A DNA stretch of 64,000 nucleotides from contig CP045205.1 in NCBI GenBank assembly GCA_009363175.1, positions 744,001 through 808,000 on the forward strand, read 5' to 3'. Each line of letters starts with the position of its first letter. Position 1 is the first letter of the stretch. This DNA comes from Citrobacter telavivensis (GTDB lineage: Bacteria; Pseudomonadota; Gammaproteobacteria; Enterobacterales; Enterobacteriaceae). The notes under the pieces are model-generated. The model was not told the origin of the DNA. It saw nothing but the letters and a program-made list of their open reading frames with translations, and did no database searches. Shown in pieces: positions 11,278 to 23,816 of this stretch. The translations under genes and the position numbers were made by a program.

Positions 11278-11886
11278 TCACCACCAAAGCAGCGGCCACG
11301 ACTTCTCAACCGTTTCCAGTTGCGGCGCATCAAAAAGCGCCTGCGGGGAAATAACCGTTTCATTCAGCGGGATATTTTTACCGTAGCGTTCTTTCATTTT
11401 GGCTTGCACCGCCGGGTGACTGAGATCGAAATCCTTCAGCTTTTGCAGCTTACCCATTTTCATCCCGAGCGCATGGTCATACACCTTCCACACCACTTCA
11501 GAGCAGTACTGACGCTCGTCACTCCAGGAAAAGGCCAGATCGTAAGGTTTACCAAGATATTGTTTTGCGGTTTGCGCGAGCTTTTTCTGCTGCTGTGGCG
11601 ATAGCCCACCGTCAACGCGACGCACGATGTATTTTCCGTCTTTACCGTGTTTTATCCACTTTTGCAGAGGGGTATAAACCACCGGGCCAATGGCCTCAAA
11701 GACATACGGTTTTTTCTCGCGGATAACGATCATGCCGATATGGCTATAGTCAGAATGCGTTGCCAGTTGAATCGCCTGGCTCTGGGAGGATAAGGACATT
11801 TGAAAGATGATATCGCCGGTTTGCGGCTGCCAGGCAAAAACAGGCGTCGCAATCAGCAGACTGAAAACCAGTAAGCCTCGATTCAT
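11278..11886 (-). CDS. yiiX: YiiX, periplasmic NlpC/P60-like cysteine hydrolase
   Basis: 202 residues, the E. coli length. An N-terminal signal peptide (about 18 residues, ending VFA) targets it to the periplasm. It belongs to the permuted NlpC/P60 (YiiX/YebB-like) papain-fold family. His49 in HSDYSHIG and Cys128 in RQYCSE are the likely catalytic pair in this circularly permuted order. The substrate is not established; related enzymes cut amide or ester bonds in peptidoglycan or lipids. It lies downstream of metJ on the same strand beyond a terminator. Confidence 0.92.
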   Translation of the reverse strand: MNRGLLVFSLLIATPVFAWQPQTGDIIFQMSLSSQSQAIQLATHSDYSHIGMIVIREKKPYVFEAIGPVVYTPLQKWIKHGKDGKYIVRRVDGGLSPQQQKKLAQTAKQYLGKPYDLAFSWSDERQYCSEVVWKVYDHALGMKMGKLQKLKDFDLSHPAVQAKMKERYGKNIPLNETVISPQALFDAPQLETVEKSWPLLWW

Positions 11887-11912
11887 GGCATAACGTCCTT
11901 GTTACACAATTA

Positions 11913-11946
11913 AAAAGAGCGGCCAGGAAACCCGCGCCGCTCTTTT
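11913..11946 (-). terminator. metJ terminator
   Basis: AAAAGAGCGGC (11913-11923) pairs perfectly with GCCGCTCTTTT (11936-11946). Read on the minus strand it gives an 11-bp stem whose descending arm ends in T residues, directly after metJ. Confidence 0.8.
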
Positions 11947-11953
11947 CTGCAAA

Positions 11954-12271
11954 TCAATATTCCCATGTCTCCGGGTCGATCCCCAGTTCACGCATGATCT
12001 CTTTCGCCGCTTCCGGGATTTCATCACTGCGCTCTTTACGCAGGTCTGCGTCGTTTGGCAGGGGTTGCCCGGTAAAGGCATGCAGAAACGCTTCACACAG
12101 CAACTCGCTGTTGGTGGCGTGGCGCAGGTTGTTCACCTGACGACGCGTGCGTTCATCGGTGAGGATTTTTAACACCTTCAGAGGAATGGAAACCGTAATT
12201 TTCTTTACTTGCTCACTCTTCTTACCGTGCTCAGCGTATGGGCTGATATATTCGCCGCTCCATTCAGCCAT
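11954..12271 (-). CDS. metJ: MetJ, methionine repressor
   Basis: 105 residues, almost identical to E. coli. A ribbon-helix-helix dimer that, with S-adenosylmethionine as corepressor, binds tandem 8-bp met boxes. The beta ribbon (KKITVSIP, about residues 22-29) and the helices up to [16 protein letters not shown] are visible. The open frame runs a further 57 codons upstream, but MAEWSGEY at 12271 with AGAGGATTAAG before it is the true start. It is divergent from metB and shares its operator region. Confidence 0.97.
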   Translation of the reverse strand: MAEWSGEYISPYAEHGKKSEQVKKITVSIPLKVLKILTDERTRRQVNNLRHATNSELLCEAFLHAFTGQPLPNDADLRKERSDEIPEAAKEIMRELGIDPETWEY

Positions 12272-12461
12272 GAGATACTTAATCCTCTTTGTCATTAATA
12301 TGAGGCAATGCCGCACTATTTGTGTGGCTACTCGCCATAATTCCGCATAGTTTACCGTACAGGCGATACTGTGACACTGATAAAGCGCCTGTAGTTGTGC
12401 GCTAATGCAGATAATTTTAACGGCTATTTCCAGTTTGCTCAATCTATACGCAAAGAAGTTT

Positions 12462-12505
12462 AGATGTCCAGATGTATTGACGTCTATTGTTAACCTGTTT
12501 ACTCT
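12462..12505 (+). promoter_or_regulatory. met boxes and metB promoter
   Basis: Three contiguous 8-bp boxes related to AGACGTCT lie at 12462-12469 (AGATGTCC), 12470-12477 (AGATGTAT) and 12478-12485 (TGACGTCT). They overlap a -35 element, TTGACG (12477-12482), which is 17 bases from TACTCT (12500-12505). Bound MetJ would block RNA polymerase directly. Confidence 0.85.
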
Positions 12506-12547
12506 GGGACCTGACTTTTCATCGACTCAGCTCAGGAACACCCTAAC

Positions 12548-13708
12548 ATGACGCGTAAACAGGCCACCATCGCAGTGCGTAGCGGGTTAAATGACGACGA
12601 ACAGTATGGTTGCGTCGTTCCGCCGATTCACCTTTCCAGCACCTATAATTTTACCGGTTTTAATGAGCCTCGCGCCCATGACTACTCCCGTCGCGGCAAC
12701 CCTACGCGCGATGTGGTGCAGCGTGCGCTGGCCGAACTGGAAGGGGGGGCGGGTGCGGTGCTGACCAATACCGGCATGTCGGCGATTCACCTGGTGACAA
12801 CCGTGTTTCTGAAGCCAGGCGATCTGCTGGTGGCACCGCATGACTGCTACGGCGGCAGCTACCGCCTGTTTGACAGTCTGGCGACGCGCGGATGCTATCG
12901 CGTGCGGTTTGTCGATCAAGGGGATGAGCAGGCGTTGCAGGCCGCGCTGGCAGAAAAACCCAAACTGGTACTGGTGGAAAGTCCGAGTAATCCGCTGTTA
13001 CGCGTGGTGGATATTGCGAAAATCTGCCAACTGGCGCGTGAAGCCGGAGCCGTCAGCGTTGTCGACAACACTTTTTTAAGCCCGGCGCTGCAAAATCCGC
13101 TGGCATTGGGCGCCGATCTGGTGTTGCATTCATGCACGAAATATCTGAATGGCCACTCTGACGTGGTGGCGGGCGTGGTGATAGCCAAAGATCCGGAAAT
13201 CGTCACCGAACTGGCATGGTGGGCGAATAATATCGGCGTGACCGGCGGCGCGTTTGACAGTTACCTGCTGTTGCGTGGGTTGCGTACGCTGTCGCCGCGC
13301 ATGGAAGTGGCGCAACGCAATGCGCAGGCGATCGTCGATTACCTGCAAACCCAGCCGCTGGTGAAAAAGCTCTATCACCCGTCGCTGCCGGAAAATCAGG
13401 GGCATGACATTGCCGTGCGTCAGCAAAAAGGTTTTGGCGCAATGTTGAGTTTTGAACTGGATGGCGATGAGCAGACGCTGCGTCGTTTCCTGAGCGGGCT
13501 GTCGTTGTTTACGCTGGCGGAATCCTTAGGGGGAGTGGAAAGCCTAATCTCTCACGCCGCAACGATGACGCATGCCGGCATGGCTCCAGAAGCGCGTGCT
13601 GCTGCCGGGATCTCCGAGACGCTGCTGCGTATCTCCACCGGTATTGAAGATGGCGAAGATTTAATTGCCGACCTGGAAAATGGCTTCCGGGCTGCAAACA
13701 AGGGGTAA
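12548..13708 (+). CDS. metB: cystathionine gamma-synthase MetB
   Basis: 386 residues, the E. coli length. A PLP enzyme that joins O-succinylhomoserine and cysteine into cystathionine in methionine synthesis. The PLP-binding lysine is K198 in LHSCTKYLNGHSDV, and the SRRGNPTRD stretch near 43-51 is the family phosphate/substrate loop. metL begins two bases after the stop, so metBL is one operon under MetJ control. Confidence 0.98.
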   Translation: MTRKQATIAVRSGLNDDEQYGCVVPPIHLSSTYNFTGFNEPRAHDYSRRGNPTRDVVQRALAELEGGAGAVLTNTGMSAIHLVTTVFLKPGDLLVAPHDCYGGSYRLFDSLATRGCYRVRFVDQGDEQALQAALAEKPKLVLVESPSNPLLRVVDIAKICQLAREAGAVSVVDNTFLSPALQNPLALGADLVLHSCTKYLNGHSDVVAGVVIAKDPEIVTELAWWANNIGVTGGAFDSYLLLRGLRTLSPRMEVAQRNAQAIVDYLQTQPLVKKLYHPSLPENQGHDIAVRQQKGFGAMLSFELDGDEQTLRRFLSGLSLFTLAESLGGVESLISHAATMTHAGMAPEARAAAGISETLLRISTGIEDGEDLIADLENGFRAANKG

Positions 13709-13710
13709 AC

Positions 13711-16143
13711 ATGAGTATGATTGCGCAGGCAGGGGCGAAGGGTCGTCAACTGCACAAATTTGGTGGTAGTAGTCTGGCTGACGTGAAATGTTATCTGCGC
13801 GTCGCGGGCATCATGGCGGAATACTCACAGCCTGACGACATGATGGTGGTTTCCGCTGCGGGCAGTACGACCAACCAACTGATCAGTTGGCTGAAATTAA
13901 GTCAGACCGATCGCCTCTCTGCGCATCAGGTGCAACAGACCCTGCGCCGCTATCAGTGTGAGCTGATTAGCGGCCTGCTTCCCGCTGACGTGGCGGATGG
14001 ATTAACCAGCCTGTTTATTAGCGATCTGGAGCGTCTGGCAAACCTGCTGGACAGCGGTGTGAATGACGCTGTTTATGCGGAGGTGGTAGGTCATGGTGAA
14101 GTATGGTCGGCACGTCTGATGTCTGCGGTGCTGAATCAGCATGGCATGGCGTCGGCCTGGCTGGATGCGCGTGAATTCTTACGCGCCGAGCGCGCCGCGC
14201 AACCGCAGGTGGATGAAGGGCTTTCTTACCCGTTATTGCAGCAACTGCTGATCCAGCACCCGCAAAAACGTCTGGTGGTGACCGGTTTTATCAGCCGTAG
14301 TAATGCGGGTGATACGGTGCTGCTGGGCCGTAACGGTTCTGACTATTCCGCCACGCAGGTTGGCGCGCTGGCGGGCGTTTCCCGCGTCACCATCTGGAGC
14401 GACGTGGCCGGGGTGTACAGCGCTGACCCGCGTAAAGTTAAAGACGCCTGCCTGTTGCCGCTGTTACGTCTGGATGAAGCCAGCGAGCTGGCGCGCCTGG
14501 CGGCACCGGTTCTGCACACCCGTACGCTGCAGCCGGTTTCCGGGAGCGATATCGATCTCCAGTTGCGCTGTAGCTACACGCCGGATCAAGGCTCTACGCG
14601 CATTGAGCGCGTACTGGCTTCAGGTACCGGCGCGCGTATCGTGACCAGCCATGATGACGTTTGCCTGATTGAATTTCAGGTTCCTGCCAGCCAGGACTTT
14701 AAGCAGGCGCATAAGGATATCGACCAGGTCCTCAAGCGTGCGCAGGTGCGTCCGCTGGCCGTTGGCGTTCATACCGATCGTCACCTGCTGCAGTTCTGCT
14801 ACACCTCGGAAGTGGCGGATAGCGCTCTGCGAATCCTCGATGAAGCGGGTTTGCCGGGTGAACTGCGTTTGCGTCAGGGGCTGGCGCTGGTGGCGATGGT
14901 GGGGGCGGGCGTCACCCGTAATCCGCTGCACTGCCACCGTTTTTGGCAGCAGCTGAAAGGACAGCCGGTGGAATTTACCTGGCAGTCGGAAGAGGGCATC
15001 AGCCTGGTGGCCGTGCTGCGTACCGGCCCGACGGAGAGCCTGATTCAGGGTCTGCATCAGTCCATTTTCCGCGCAGAAAAACGCATCGGCCTGGTGCTCT
15101 TTGGCAAGGGCAATATTGGTTCCCGCTGGCTGGAACTGTTTGCTCGCGAGCAGAGTACGCTCTCGGCGCGTACCGGTTTTGAATTTGTGCTGGCAGGGGT
15201 GGTGGATAGCCGTCGCAGCCTGTTGAACTACGAAGGGCTTGATGCCAGCCGGGCGCTGGCGTTCTTCAATGATGAAGCCATTGAACAGGATGAAGAGTCG
15301 CTGTTCCTGTGGATGCGCGCGCACCCGTATGACGATCTGGTGGTGCTGGATGTGACCGCAAGCGAACAGCTTGCCGATCAGTATCTCGACTTCGCCAGTC
15401 ACGGTTTCCACGTCATCAGCGCTAACAAACTGGCCGGGGCGAGTACCAGCAATAAGTATCGCCAGATCCACGACGCGTTTGATAAGACCGGGCGTCACTG
15501 GCTGTACAACGCCACCGTGGGGGCGGGGTTGCCGATCAACCACACCGTGCGCGATCTGATCGACAGCGGCGACACTATCCTGTCAATCAGCGGGATCTTC
15601 TCCGGCACGCTGTCCTGGCTATTCCTGCAGTTTGATGGCTCTGTGCCGTTTACCGATCTGGTGGATCAGGCCTGGCAGCAGGGACTGACGGAGCCGGATC
15701 CGCGCGTCGACCTGTCGGGTAAAGATGTGATGCGCAAGCTGGTGATTCTGGCGCGTGAAGCGGGCTACGACATCGAGCCGGATCAGGTTCGCGTTGAGTC
15801 GCTGGTTCCCGCACATTGTGAAGAAGGTTCAATCGATCACTTCTTTGAAAATGGCGATGAACTGAACGACCAGATGGTGCAACGTCTGGAAGCGGCCCGC
15901 GAAATGGGGCTGGTGCTGCGCTATGTGGCACGTTTCGATGCCAACGGCAAAGCGCGCGTCGGCGTCGAAGCCGTTCGTCCAGAGCACCCGCTGGCAGCGC
16001 TGCTGCCGTGCGATAACGTCTTCGCCATTGAAAGTCGCTGGTATCGCGATAATCCGTTGGTGATCCGCGGACCCGGTGCCGGTCGTGACGTTACCGCCGG
16101 GGCGATCCAGTCAGATATTAACCGTCTGGCGCAACTGCTGTAG
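13711..16143 (+). CDS. metL: bifunctional aspartokinase II / homoserine dehydrogenase II
   Basis: 810 residues, as in E. coli. The N-terminal half is aspartate kinase (KFGGSS at about 16-21), a regulatory ACT-like stretch follows, and the C-terminal half is homoserine dehydrogenase (VLFGKGNIGS near 457-466). It supplies aspartyl phosphate and homoserine for methionine and, unlike ThrA, is controlled by repression rather than threonine feedback. It is the second gene of metBL and is followed by a REP element. Confidence 0.98.
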   Translation: MSMIAQAGAKGRQLHKFGGSSLADVKCYLRVAGIMAEYSQPDDMMVVSAAGSTTNQLISWLKLSQTDRLSAHQVQQTLRRYQCELISGLLPADVADGLTSLFISDLERLANLLDSGVNDAVYAEVVGHGEVWSARLMSAVLNQHGMASAWLDAREFLRAERAAQPQVDEGLSYPLLQQLLIQHPQKRLVVTGFISRSNAGDTVLLGRNGSDYSATQVGALAGVSRVTIWSDVAGVYSADPRKVKDACLLPLLRLDEASELARLAAPVLHTRTLQPVSGSDIDLQLRCSYTPDQGSTRIERVLASGTGARIVTSHDDVCLIEFQVPASQDFKQAHKDIDQVLKRAQVRPLAVGVHTDRHLLQFCYTSEVADSALRILDEAGLPGELRLRQGLALVAMVGAGVTRNPLHCHRFWQQLKGQPVEFTWQSEEGISLVAVLRTGPTESLIQGLHQSIFRAEKRIGLVLFGKGNIGSRWLELFAREQSTLSARTGFEFVLAGVVDSRRSLLNYEGLDASRALAFFNDEAIEQDEESLFLWMRAHPYDDLVVLDVTASEQLADQYLDFASHGFHVISANKLAGASTSNKYRQIHDAFDKTGRHWLYNATVGAGLPINHTVRDLIDSGDTILSISGIFSGTLSWLFLQFDGSVPFTDLVDQAWQQGLTEPDPRVDLSGKDVMRKLVILAREAGYDIEPDQVRVESLVPAHCEEGSIDHFFENGDELNDQMVQRLEAAREMGLVLRYVARFDANGKARVGVEAVRPEHPLAALLPCDNVFAIESRWYRDNPLVIRGPGAGRDVTAGAIQSDINRLAQLL

Positions 16144-16148
16144 TTTTT

Positions 16149-16179
16149 GCCGGATGGCGCTGCGCTTATCCGGCCTACG
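16149..16179. repeat. REP element
   Basis: Typical repetitive extragenic palindrome: GCCGGATGGCGC opposite TTATCCGGCCTACG. It lies just after metL and may protect the metBL 3' end. The same sequence with one base changed recurs at 28054-28084. Confidence 0.85.
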
Positions 16180-16205
16180 GTTCGTCAATCATGCTGGCCG
16201 GTGCG

Positions 16206-16577
16206 TTACCGGCCGGCAAACACTTCTTTTGCGGCAAACAGACCGTTTAACGCGGCTGGAAAGCCTGCATATACTGCCATCTGCATCATCACCTCAATAA
16301 TTTCCTCCTGCGTTAACCCGACGTGCAGCGCGGCGGCAATATGTACCTTCAACTGCGGCGTGGCATTACCCAGCGCGGTCAATGCGGCGACGGTGGCAAT
16401 CTCCCGACTGCGTAAATCCAGCCCGGGTCGGGAATAGATGTCGCCAAAAGGAAACTCAATCAGATAGCGGGCGAAGTCGGGAGCAATATCTTTCAGGCTC
16501 TCGACGACGGCATCGCCGCCTTTGCCATCGACCTGCTGTAGCATGTCCTGACCGGTAATAAAACGTTCCGAATGCAT
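16206..16577 (-). CDS. carboxymuconolactone decarboxylase family protein
   Basis: 123 residues, a single CMD domain. The C-terminal helix-turn motif ALHVGLTQEEIIEVMMQMAVYAG is the family hallmark. There is no CxxC pair, so it is not an AhpD-type peroxidase component. True gamma-carboxymuconolactone decarboxylases are of this size, but no other beta-ketoadipate gene is nearby, so the substrate is unknown. It is divergent from the LysR regulator at 16667 across an 89-base gap and is probably controlled by it. The pair is absent between metL and metF in E. coli K-12 and looks like an accessory insertion. Confidence 0.8.
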   Translation of the reverse strand: MHSERFITGQDMLQQVDGKGGDAVVESLKDIAPDFARYLIEFPFGDIYSRPGLDLRSREIATVAALTALGNATPQLKVHIAAALHVGLTQEEIIEVMMQMAVYAGFPAALNGLFAAKEVFAGR

Positions 16578-16639
16578 GGTGTCTTCCTCGTTTGTGTAAT
16601 GTATGGCGTGAGGATAGGGCGGGCGGAATCATTTGGATA

Positions 16640-16668
16640 ATACCGTTTCCGTGATACCTTTTCGGTAT
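16640..16668. promoter_or_regulatory. candidate LysR-type binding site
   Basis: ATACCG (16640-16645) and CGGTAT (16663-16668) form an inverted repeat around 17 bases in the short divergent gap. The right arm reaches into the regulator's own start codon, which would suit autorepression. No strong ribosome-binding site is seen for the regulator. Confidence 0.35.
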
Positions 16669-17560
16669 GACAACACCGCCTCTGTACTCTCTGGATATCC
16701 GCCTGCTGCGCTACTTTGCCGTGGTGGCGGAAGAGAACAACATGAGCCGGGCGGCCCAGCGACTGTTTATGTCGCAACCGCCGCTCAGCCGCCACATACG
16801 CCAGCTTGAAGAACGTCTGGGGATAACGCTGTTTGTCCGTCATACCAAAGGCCTGACGCTGACAAATGAGGGACTACGGGTGCTGGAGATCGTACGTCCG
16901 CTGCTGGAACTGCAGGATAAAACCTGGGCAGCTCTGAGTCAGCTCGCGCCAAATGATGTGCAGTCGCTGCGTCTGGGGCTGACGACGGCGTTTGAGCAGG
17001 GTGTTTTCGCTGGGCTGGAAACGCAGATGAATACCCGGGTGGAGACCCTGCGTCTGGTGCGCCAGGGCTCACCCGATCTGGTGCGTCAGGTGCGACGCGG
17101 AAAACTGGATGCTGCCGTGGTGGCGTTGCCGCTGGAGTCCGACGGACTTGCCGTCACGTCGCTCGACTGGCACGAGCCGCTCATCGCGGCGCTACCCGCC
17201 ATCTGGCCAGAGGCAGGCAGAGAGTCTCTCCTCCTGGCGGAACTTAACCACCGACCGCTGTTCTGGTTCAGCCGGGAACGTAATCCGGCCTTCTTTGACG
17301 CTACGCGGGAACGCTTTCAGCGCGTGGGTTACGCCCCGACCTGTCTTGAAGAACCGCTGGAGCATGACGTTCTGCTGGCGCGAATTGCGCATGGCGACGG
17401 TCTGAGCTTACTTCCGGCCTCCTTTGCCGCCATTCAGCGCCAGGGCGTGGTTTTTCGTCCACTGCACAACGGTGAACTCAGTATTCAGGCGGGGCTGGTA
17501 ATGCTGCCGGAGAACGTTGCGCGCTTACAGTGGCTGAAAAGCGTGATATCAGCCCTCTGA
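16667..17560 (+). CDS. LysR-family transcriptional regulator
   Basis: 297 residues. The N-terminal winged helix-turn-helix (LLRYFAVVAEENNMSRAAQR then LFMSQPPLSRHIRQLEERLG) is followed by a periplasmic-binding-like effector domain, the usual LysR layout and length. It is divergent from the CMD-family gene, which is its most likely target. The ATG at 16667 lacks a clear Shine-Dalgarno, but the distance to the HTH is normal for the family. The effector cannot be inferred, although many relatives control aromatic-acid or small hydrolase/decarboxylase genes. Confidence 0.85.
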   Translation: MTTPPLYSLDIRLLRYFAVVAEENNMSRAAQRLFMSQPPLSRHIRQLEERLGITLFVRHTKGLTLTNEGLRVLEIVRPLLELQDKTWAALSQLAPNDVQSLRLGLTTAFEQGVFAGLETQMNTRVETLRLVRQGSPDLVRQVRRGKLDAAVVALPLESDGLAVTSLDWHEPLIAALPAIWPEAGRESLLLAELNHRPLFWFSRERNPAFFDATRERFQRVGYAPTCLEEPLEHDVLLARIAHGDGLSLLPASFAAIQRQGVVFRPLHNGELSIQAGLVMLPENVARLQWLKSVISAL

Positions 17561-17656
17561 ATGGCGGGCTAACGTGAATTTTTTTCATCTTCCCTGACTT
17601 TTCCTCACCATCAACGATGATTTTTCAGTTGACGTCATCGTGCTTTTCCGTCATTT

Positions 17657-17705
17657 TTACATCTGGACGTCTAAACGGATAGATGTTCACAACACAACAT
17701 ATAAT
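17657..17705 (+). promoter_or_regulatory. met boxes and -10 element of metF
   Basis: Four contiguous boxes in 8-base register lie at 17657-17688 (TTACATCT, GGACGTCT, AAACGGAT, AGATGTTC), followed by a -10 element TATAAT at 17700-17705. A further GACGTCA lies upstream near 17634. This is the expected MetJ operator of metF. Confidence 0.8.
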
Positions 17706-17726
17706 GACAAGCGATTGATGAGGTAA

Positions 17727-18620
<894 letters not shown>

Positions 18621-18629
18621 AATGCCTCG

Positions 18630-18651
18630 GCCCTCCCCGGAGGGCTTTTTT
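18630..18651 (+). terminator. metF terminator
   Basis: GCCCTCC (18630-18636) and GGAGGGC (18639-18645) form a stem followed by six T. Confidence 0.92.
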
Positions 18652-18786
18652 ACACCTCATTTTGATCTACATCTCTGTAACTAAAAATATAAAAGGTATC
18701 AGCTATCGAATCTGTGGATTATTTCGACTATATCTTATCTCTGTAGGTGTATATCGTAATGTAAACACTGTAAAGGGAGCATATAG

Positions 18787-20967
<2,181 letters not shown>

Positions 20968-20992
20968 TCCCGATTCAGACGTAATCTGACCC

Positions 20993-21024
20993 CACTTCAG
21001 CGACTGCTTGCAGTCGCTGAAGTG
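20993..21024. terminator. perfect 15-bp hairpin after katG
   Basis: CACTTCAGCGACTGC (20993-21007) is exactly mirrored by GCAGTCGCTGAAGTG (21010-21024) around two bases. No T-run follows, so it may stop transcription with help from Rho, or protect the katG mRNA. Confidence 0.6.
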
Positions 21025-21075
21025 TATCCGTAGGGGTATAGTGTTTACAGGAAACGTCAATCTACTGGATTAATC

Positions 21076-21981
21076 ATGTCTGTCTCAGGAAAGGGCAATC
21101 CACTGGCAATCGGTGGTCTTATCTTACTTACCCTTATCTGGAGCTATAGCTGGATTTTTATGAAGCAGGTCACGAGCTATATCGGCGCGTTCGACTTCAC
21201 TGCATTACGCTGTATCTTCGGAACCTTACTATTATTCATCGTCCTCCTCCTGCGTGGCCGCGGTCTGCGCCCGACGCCGTTCAAATACACGCTGGCGATT
21301 GCGCTATTACAGACCTGCGGCATGATCGGGCTGGCGCAGTGGGCGCTGATGAGCGGCGGGGCGGGAAAGGTCGCGATTCTGACCTATACCATGCCATTCT
21401 GGGTCGTCATTCTGGCGGCGCTGTTTCTGGGCGAAAGGCTACGGCGTTTGCAATACGCGGCAATTATGATTGCGGCTATTGGTTTACTGCTGGTGATGCA
21501 GCCGTGGCAACTGAATTACGCCTCGCTGAAGAGTGCGTTGCTGGCGATCCTCTCCGGGGTCAGTTGGGGCGCGAGCGCCATTGTCGCCAAACGAATGTAT
21601 GCCCGCCATCCTCGTATCGATTTACTGTCGTTAACCGCCTGGCAGATGTTGTATGCCGCGCTGGTGATGAGTGTGGTGGCCTGGTGGGTTCCACAACCGG
21701 TGGTTGACTGGCAGCCCATCGTATTCTGGGCGCTGGCCTATAGCGCGATTCTGGCGACAGCGCTGGCCTGGAGTTTGTGGCTGTTTGTGTTGAGGAATCT
21801 GCCTGCCAGTATTGCCAGCTTAAGTACCCTGGCGGTTCCGGTGTGCGGCGTTCTGTTTTCCTGGTGGCTGCTTGGCGAAAACCCCGGTCCTGTCGAGGGT
21901 GGGGGAATTGTGCTGATTGTCATGGCGCTGGCGATTGTCAGCCGGAAAAAGCGCGAAGTACGGACAGTTGAACAGGCGTGA
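21076..21981 (+). CDS. yijE: YijE, DMT-superfamily exporter (cystine exporter)
   Basis: 301 residues with ten predicted membrane segments in two EamA repeats. The E. coli homologue of this size and position has been linked to cystine export and thiol stress. The sequence shows the family's internal duplication, for example [17 protein letters not shown] in the first half and [15 protein letters not shown] in the second. It is separated from katG by a strong hairpin. The E. coli neighbour yijF is missing here, so gldA comes next. Confidence 0.9.
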   Translation: MSVSGKGNPLAIGGLILLTLIWSYSWIFMKQVTSYIGAFDFTALRCIFGTLLLFIVLLLRGRGLRPTPFKYTLAIALLQTCGMIGLAQWALMSGGAGKVAILTYTMPFWVVILAALFLGERLRRLQYAAIMIAAIGLLLVMQPWQLNYASLKSALLAILSGVSWGASAIVAKRMYARHPRIDLLSLTAWQMLYAALVMSVVAWWVPQPVVDWQPIVFWALAYSAILATALAWSLWLFVLRNLPASIASLSTLAVPVCGVLFSWWLLGENPGPVEGGGIVLIVMALAIVSRKKREVRTVEQA

Positions 21982-21991
21982 TAACATAAGA

Positions 21992-22019
21992 AACACTCCC
22001 GGACGATGCCGGGAGTGTT
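21992..22019. terminator. bidirectional terminator yijE / gldA
   Basis: AACACTCCCGG (21992-22002) pairs with CCGGGAGTGTT (22009-22019) around six bases between two convergent genes, with T-rich flanks on both strands. Confidence 0.8.
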
Positions 22020-22026
22020 ATGCGTT

Positions 22027-23130
22027 TTATTCCCACTCTTGCAGATAGCGCTGACCGTACTGGTCGGCAACCAACAGCGCTGCATAAACCTGATCCGGCG
22101 TCGCGCCGCCAGGCATGTTATGAATGGTTTCGCCTTCCGCACAGGCGGCTTCCGCCACGATACGCATCTTCGCCGGAATATCCTGTTTGATATCCAGTTG
22201 CGCCAGCGTAATCGGCAGACCGACGGAATGGCAAACTGCGGCAACGGTCTCAATCTCTTCAACCGGCGCGTTTTCCAGAACCAACTGAGTCAGCGTGCCA
22301 AATGCCACTTTTTCACCGTGATAATAGTGGTGCGCATCCGGGATCGCCGTCAGACCGTTGTGAACCGCGTGTGCGGCGGCCAGACCGCCGCTTTCAAAGC
22401 CGACGCCGCTCAGATAGGTATTAGCCTCAATCACGCGCTCAAGCGCCGGGGTGACGACGTGCTGCTCGGCGGCCAGCATTGCTTTTTCACCCTCTTCAAG
22501 CAGCGTGTTGTAGCACAGTTCAGCCAGCGCCAGTGCCGCCTGAGTGCATTTGCCGCCCGCCATGGTGATCGCGCCGCTGCGTGAACACGCGCGCGCTTCA
22601 AACCAGGTCGCCAGCGCATCACCAATCCCTGCGGCTAACAGACGCGCCGGTGCACCGGCAACGATTTTGGTGTCGACAATCACCATATGCGGGTTATGCG
22701 GTAGCAGTAGATAACGGTCAAATTCACCGGCGTCGGTGTAGATAACGGAAAGGGCGCTACATGGCGCATCGGTTGAGGCGATGGTTGGTGCGATCGCCAC
22801 AGGCAGGTTCATAAAGTGGGCAAGGGCTTTCGCGGTATCCAGCGTTTTGCCGCCGCCGATGCCGAGAACGGCGCCGCACTGCGCGTTTTCCGCCACGCTG
22901 CGCAAACGGTCGATCTCGTTTTGCGAGCATTCACCGCCAAATGGCGCAACTTCCAGCGCCAGTCCTGCGTTTTTAAAGCTTTTTTCCAGTTCGCCCTGGG
23001 CGAAACCGAGAACAAATTTATCGCCGACAACCAGCCAACGTTCAGCCAACGGCTTGAGGTATTCGCCAAGACGAGTGATGACATCTGCACCCTGGATGTA
23101 CTTACCGGGGGATTGAATAATGCGGTCCAT
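22027..23130 (-). CDS. gldA: glycerol dehydrogenase / hydroxyacetone reductase GldA
   Basis: 367 residues, as in E. coli. An iron-containing-type alcohol dehydrogenase that uses zinc and NAD, oxidising glycerol to dihydroxyacetone or, in reverse, reducing hydroxyacetone to 1,2-propanediol. The nucleotide loop [12 protein letters not shown] (about 93-104) and the metal-binding histidines in AAHAVHNG and [11 protein letters not shown] are visible. It begins 12 bases after fsaB and completes the ptsA-fsaB-gldA operon, which suggests it handles the hydroxyacetone released by the aldolase. Confidence 0.96.
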   Translation of the reverse strand: MDRIIQSPGKYIQGADVITRLGEYLKPLAERWLVVGDKFVLGFAQGELEKSFKNAGLALEVAPFGGECSQNEIDRLRSVAENAQCGAVLGIGGGKTLDTAKALAHFMNLPVAIAPTIASTDAPCSALSVIYTDAGEFDRYLLLPHNPHMVIVDTKIVAGAPARLLAAGIGDALATWFEARACSRSGAITMAGGKCTQAALALAELCYNTLLEEGEKAMLAAEQHVVTPALERVIEANTYLSGVGFESGGLAAAHAVHNGLTAIPDAHHYYHGEKVAFGTLTQLVLENAPVEEIETVAAVCHSVGLPITLAQLDIKQDIPAKMRIVAEAACAEGETIHNMPGGATPDQVYAALLVADQYGQRYLQEWE

Positions 23131-23142
23131 ATCCTATTTTCC

Positions 23143-23805
23143 TCACAGGTTGATGTTACCGAATGCGTTTTTCCAGTCTTGCTCAAACTTCTCAACAGCT
23201 GACTGTACCGCAGGGGTATCGAGCATTTGTTGCGCTACATCTAAAGGAAGGGTGATCGCTTCACAACCCGCCAGCAGACAATCCAGTGCCTGGCGTGGGG
23301 TTTTAAAACTGGCGGCCAGCACCTTGCTTTTCGGCGCATGCCGTTCCAGCAGCGTCTGTAATTCCTGTACCGTGCGGATACCGTCTCCGCCCTGGGCATC
23401 CACGCGGTTGACGTAAGGCGCGACATATTTCGCCCCCGCCAGCGCGGCAAGCAGTCCCTGAGATGCGCTGTACACAGCGGTACCCAGTGTGACAATGCCC
23501 TCTTTTTTCAACTGCTTGATGGCGACCAGTCCTTCAGAGGTCACCGGGATTTTCACCACAATTCCCGGAACGGCATTGTTCAGACGTTTGGCTTCGTTCA
23601 CCATTCCCTGCGCATCGCGGCTCATGGTCTGGGCAAACAGAATGCCGTGTTCGCCAATCACCCTTTGCAGACGCGGCAGGACATCCCAGATAGATTCTTT
23701 GCTTGCCGCCACAATGCTCGGGTTGGTTGTTACCCCGGCGATGGGGAAGATGCGGGCCAGACGTTCAACTTCCGCCACATTGGCGCTATCCAGATACAGT
23801 TCCAT
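23143..23805 (-). CDS. fsaB: fructose-6-phosphate aldolase FsaB
   Basis: 220 residues, the family length (the TalC/FSA transaldolase-like aldolase, not true transaldolase). The Schiff-base lysine is K85 in [10 protein letters not shown]. It splits fructose-6-phosphate or, better, 1-deoxy-fructose-6-phosphate into glyceraldehyde-3-phosphate and hydroxyacetone. It lies between ptsA and gldA with 11- and 12-base gaps, so one operon is likely. Confidence 0.95.
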   Translation of the reverse strand: MELYLDSANVAEVERLARIFPIAGVTTNPSIVAASKESIWDVLPRLQRVIGEHGILFAQTMSRDAQGMVNEAKRLNNAVPGIVVKIPVTSEGLVAIKQLKKEGIVTLGTAVYSASQGLLAALAGAKYVAPYVNRVDAQGGDGIRTVQELQTLLERHAPKSKVLAASFKTPRQALDCLLAGCEAITLPLDVAQQMLDTPAVQSAVEKFEQDWKNAFGNINL

Positions 23806-23816
23806 TTTGCTTCCTC

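Noticed and set aside
14620..15543. 307-residue open frame on the minus strand opposite metL
   Set aside because: It lies wholly inside a well-matched essential-type gene, has no family resemblance, and is rich in Gln, His and Arg, as expected for the complement of GC-rich coding sequence.
18652..18786. OxyR site upstream of katG
   Set aside because: CTAT and ATCG elements occur, but not with the 11-base spacing of the OxyR motif, so no site is annotated.
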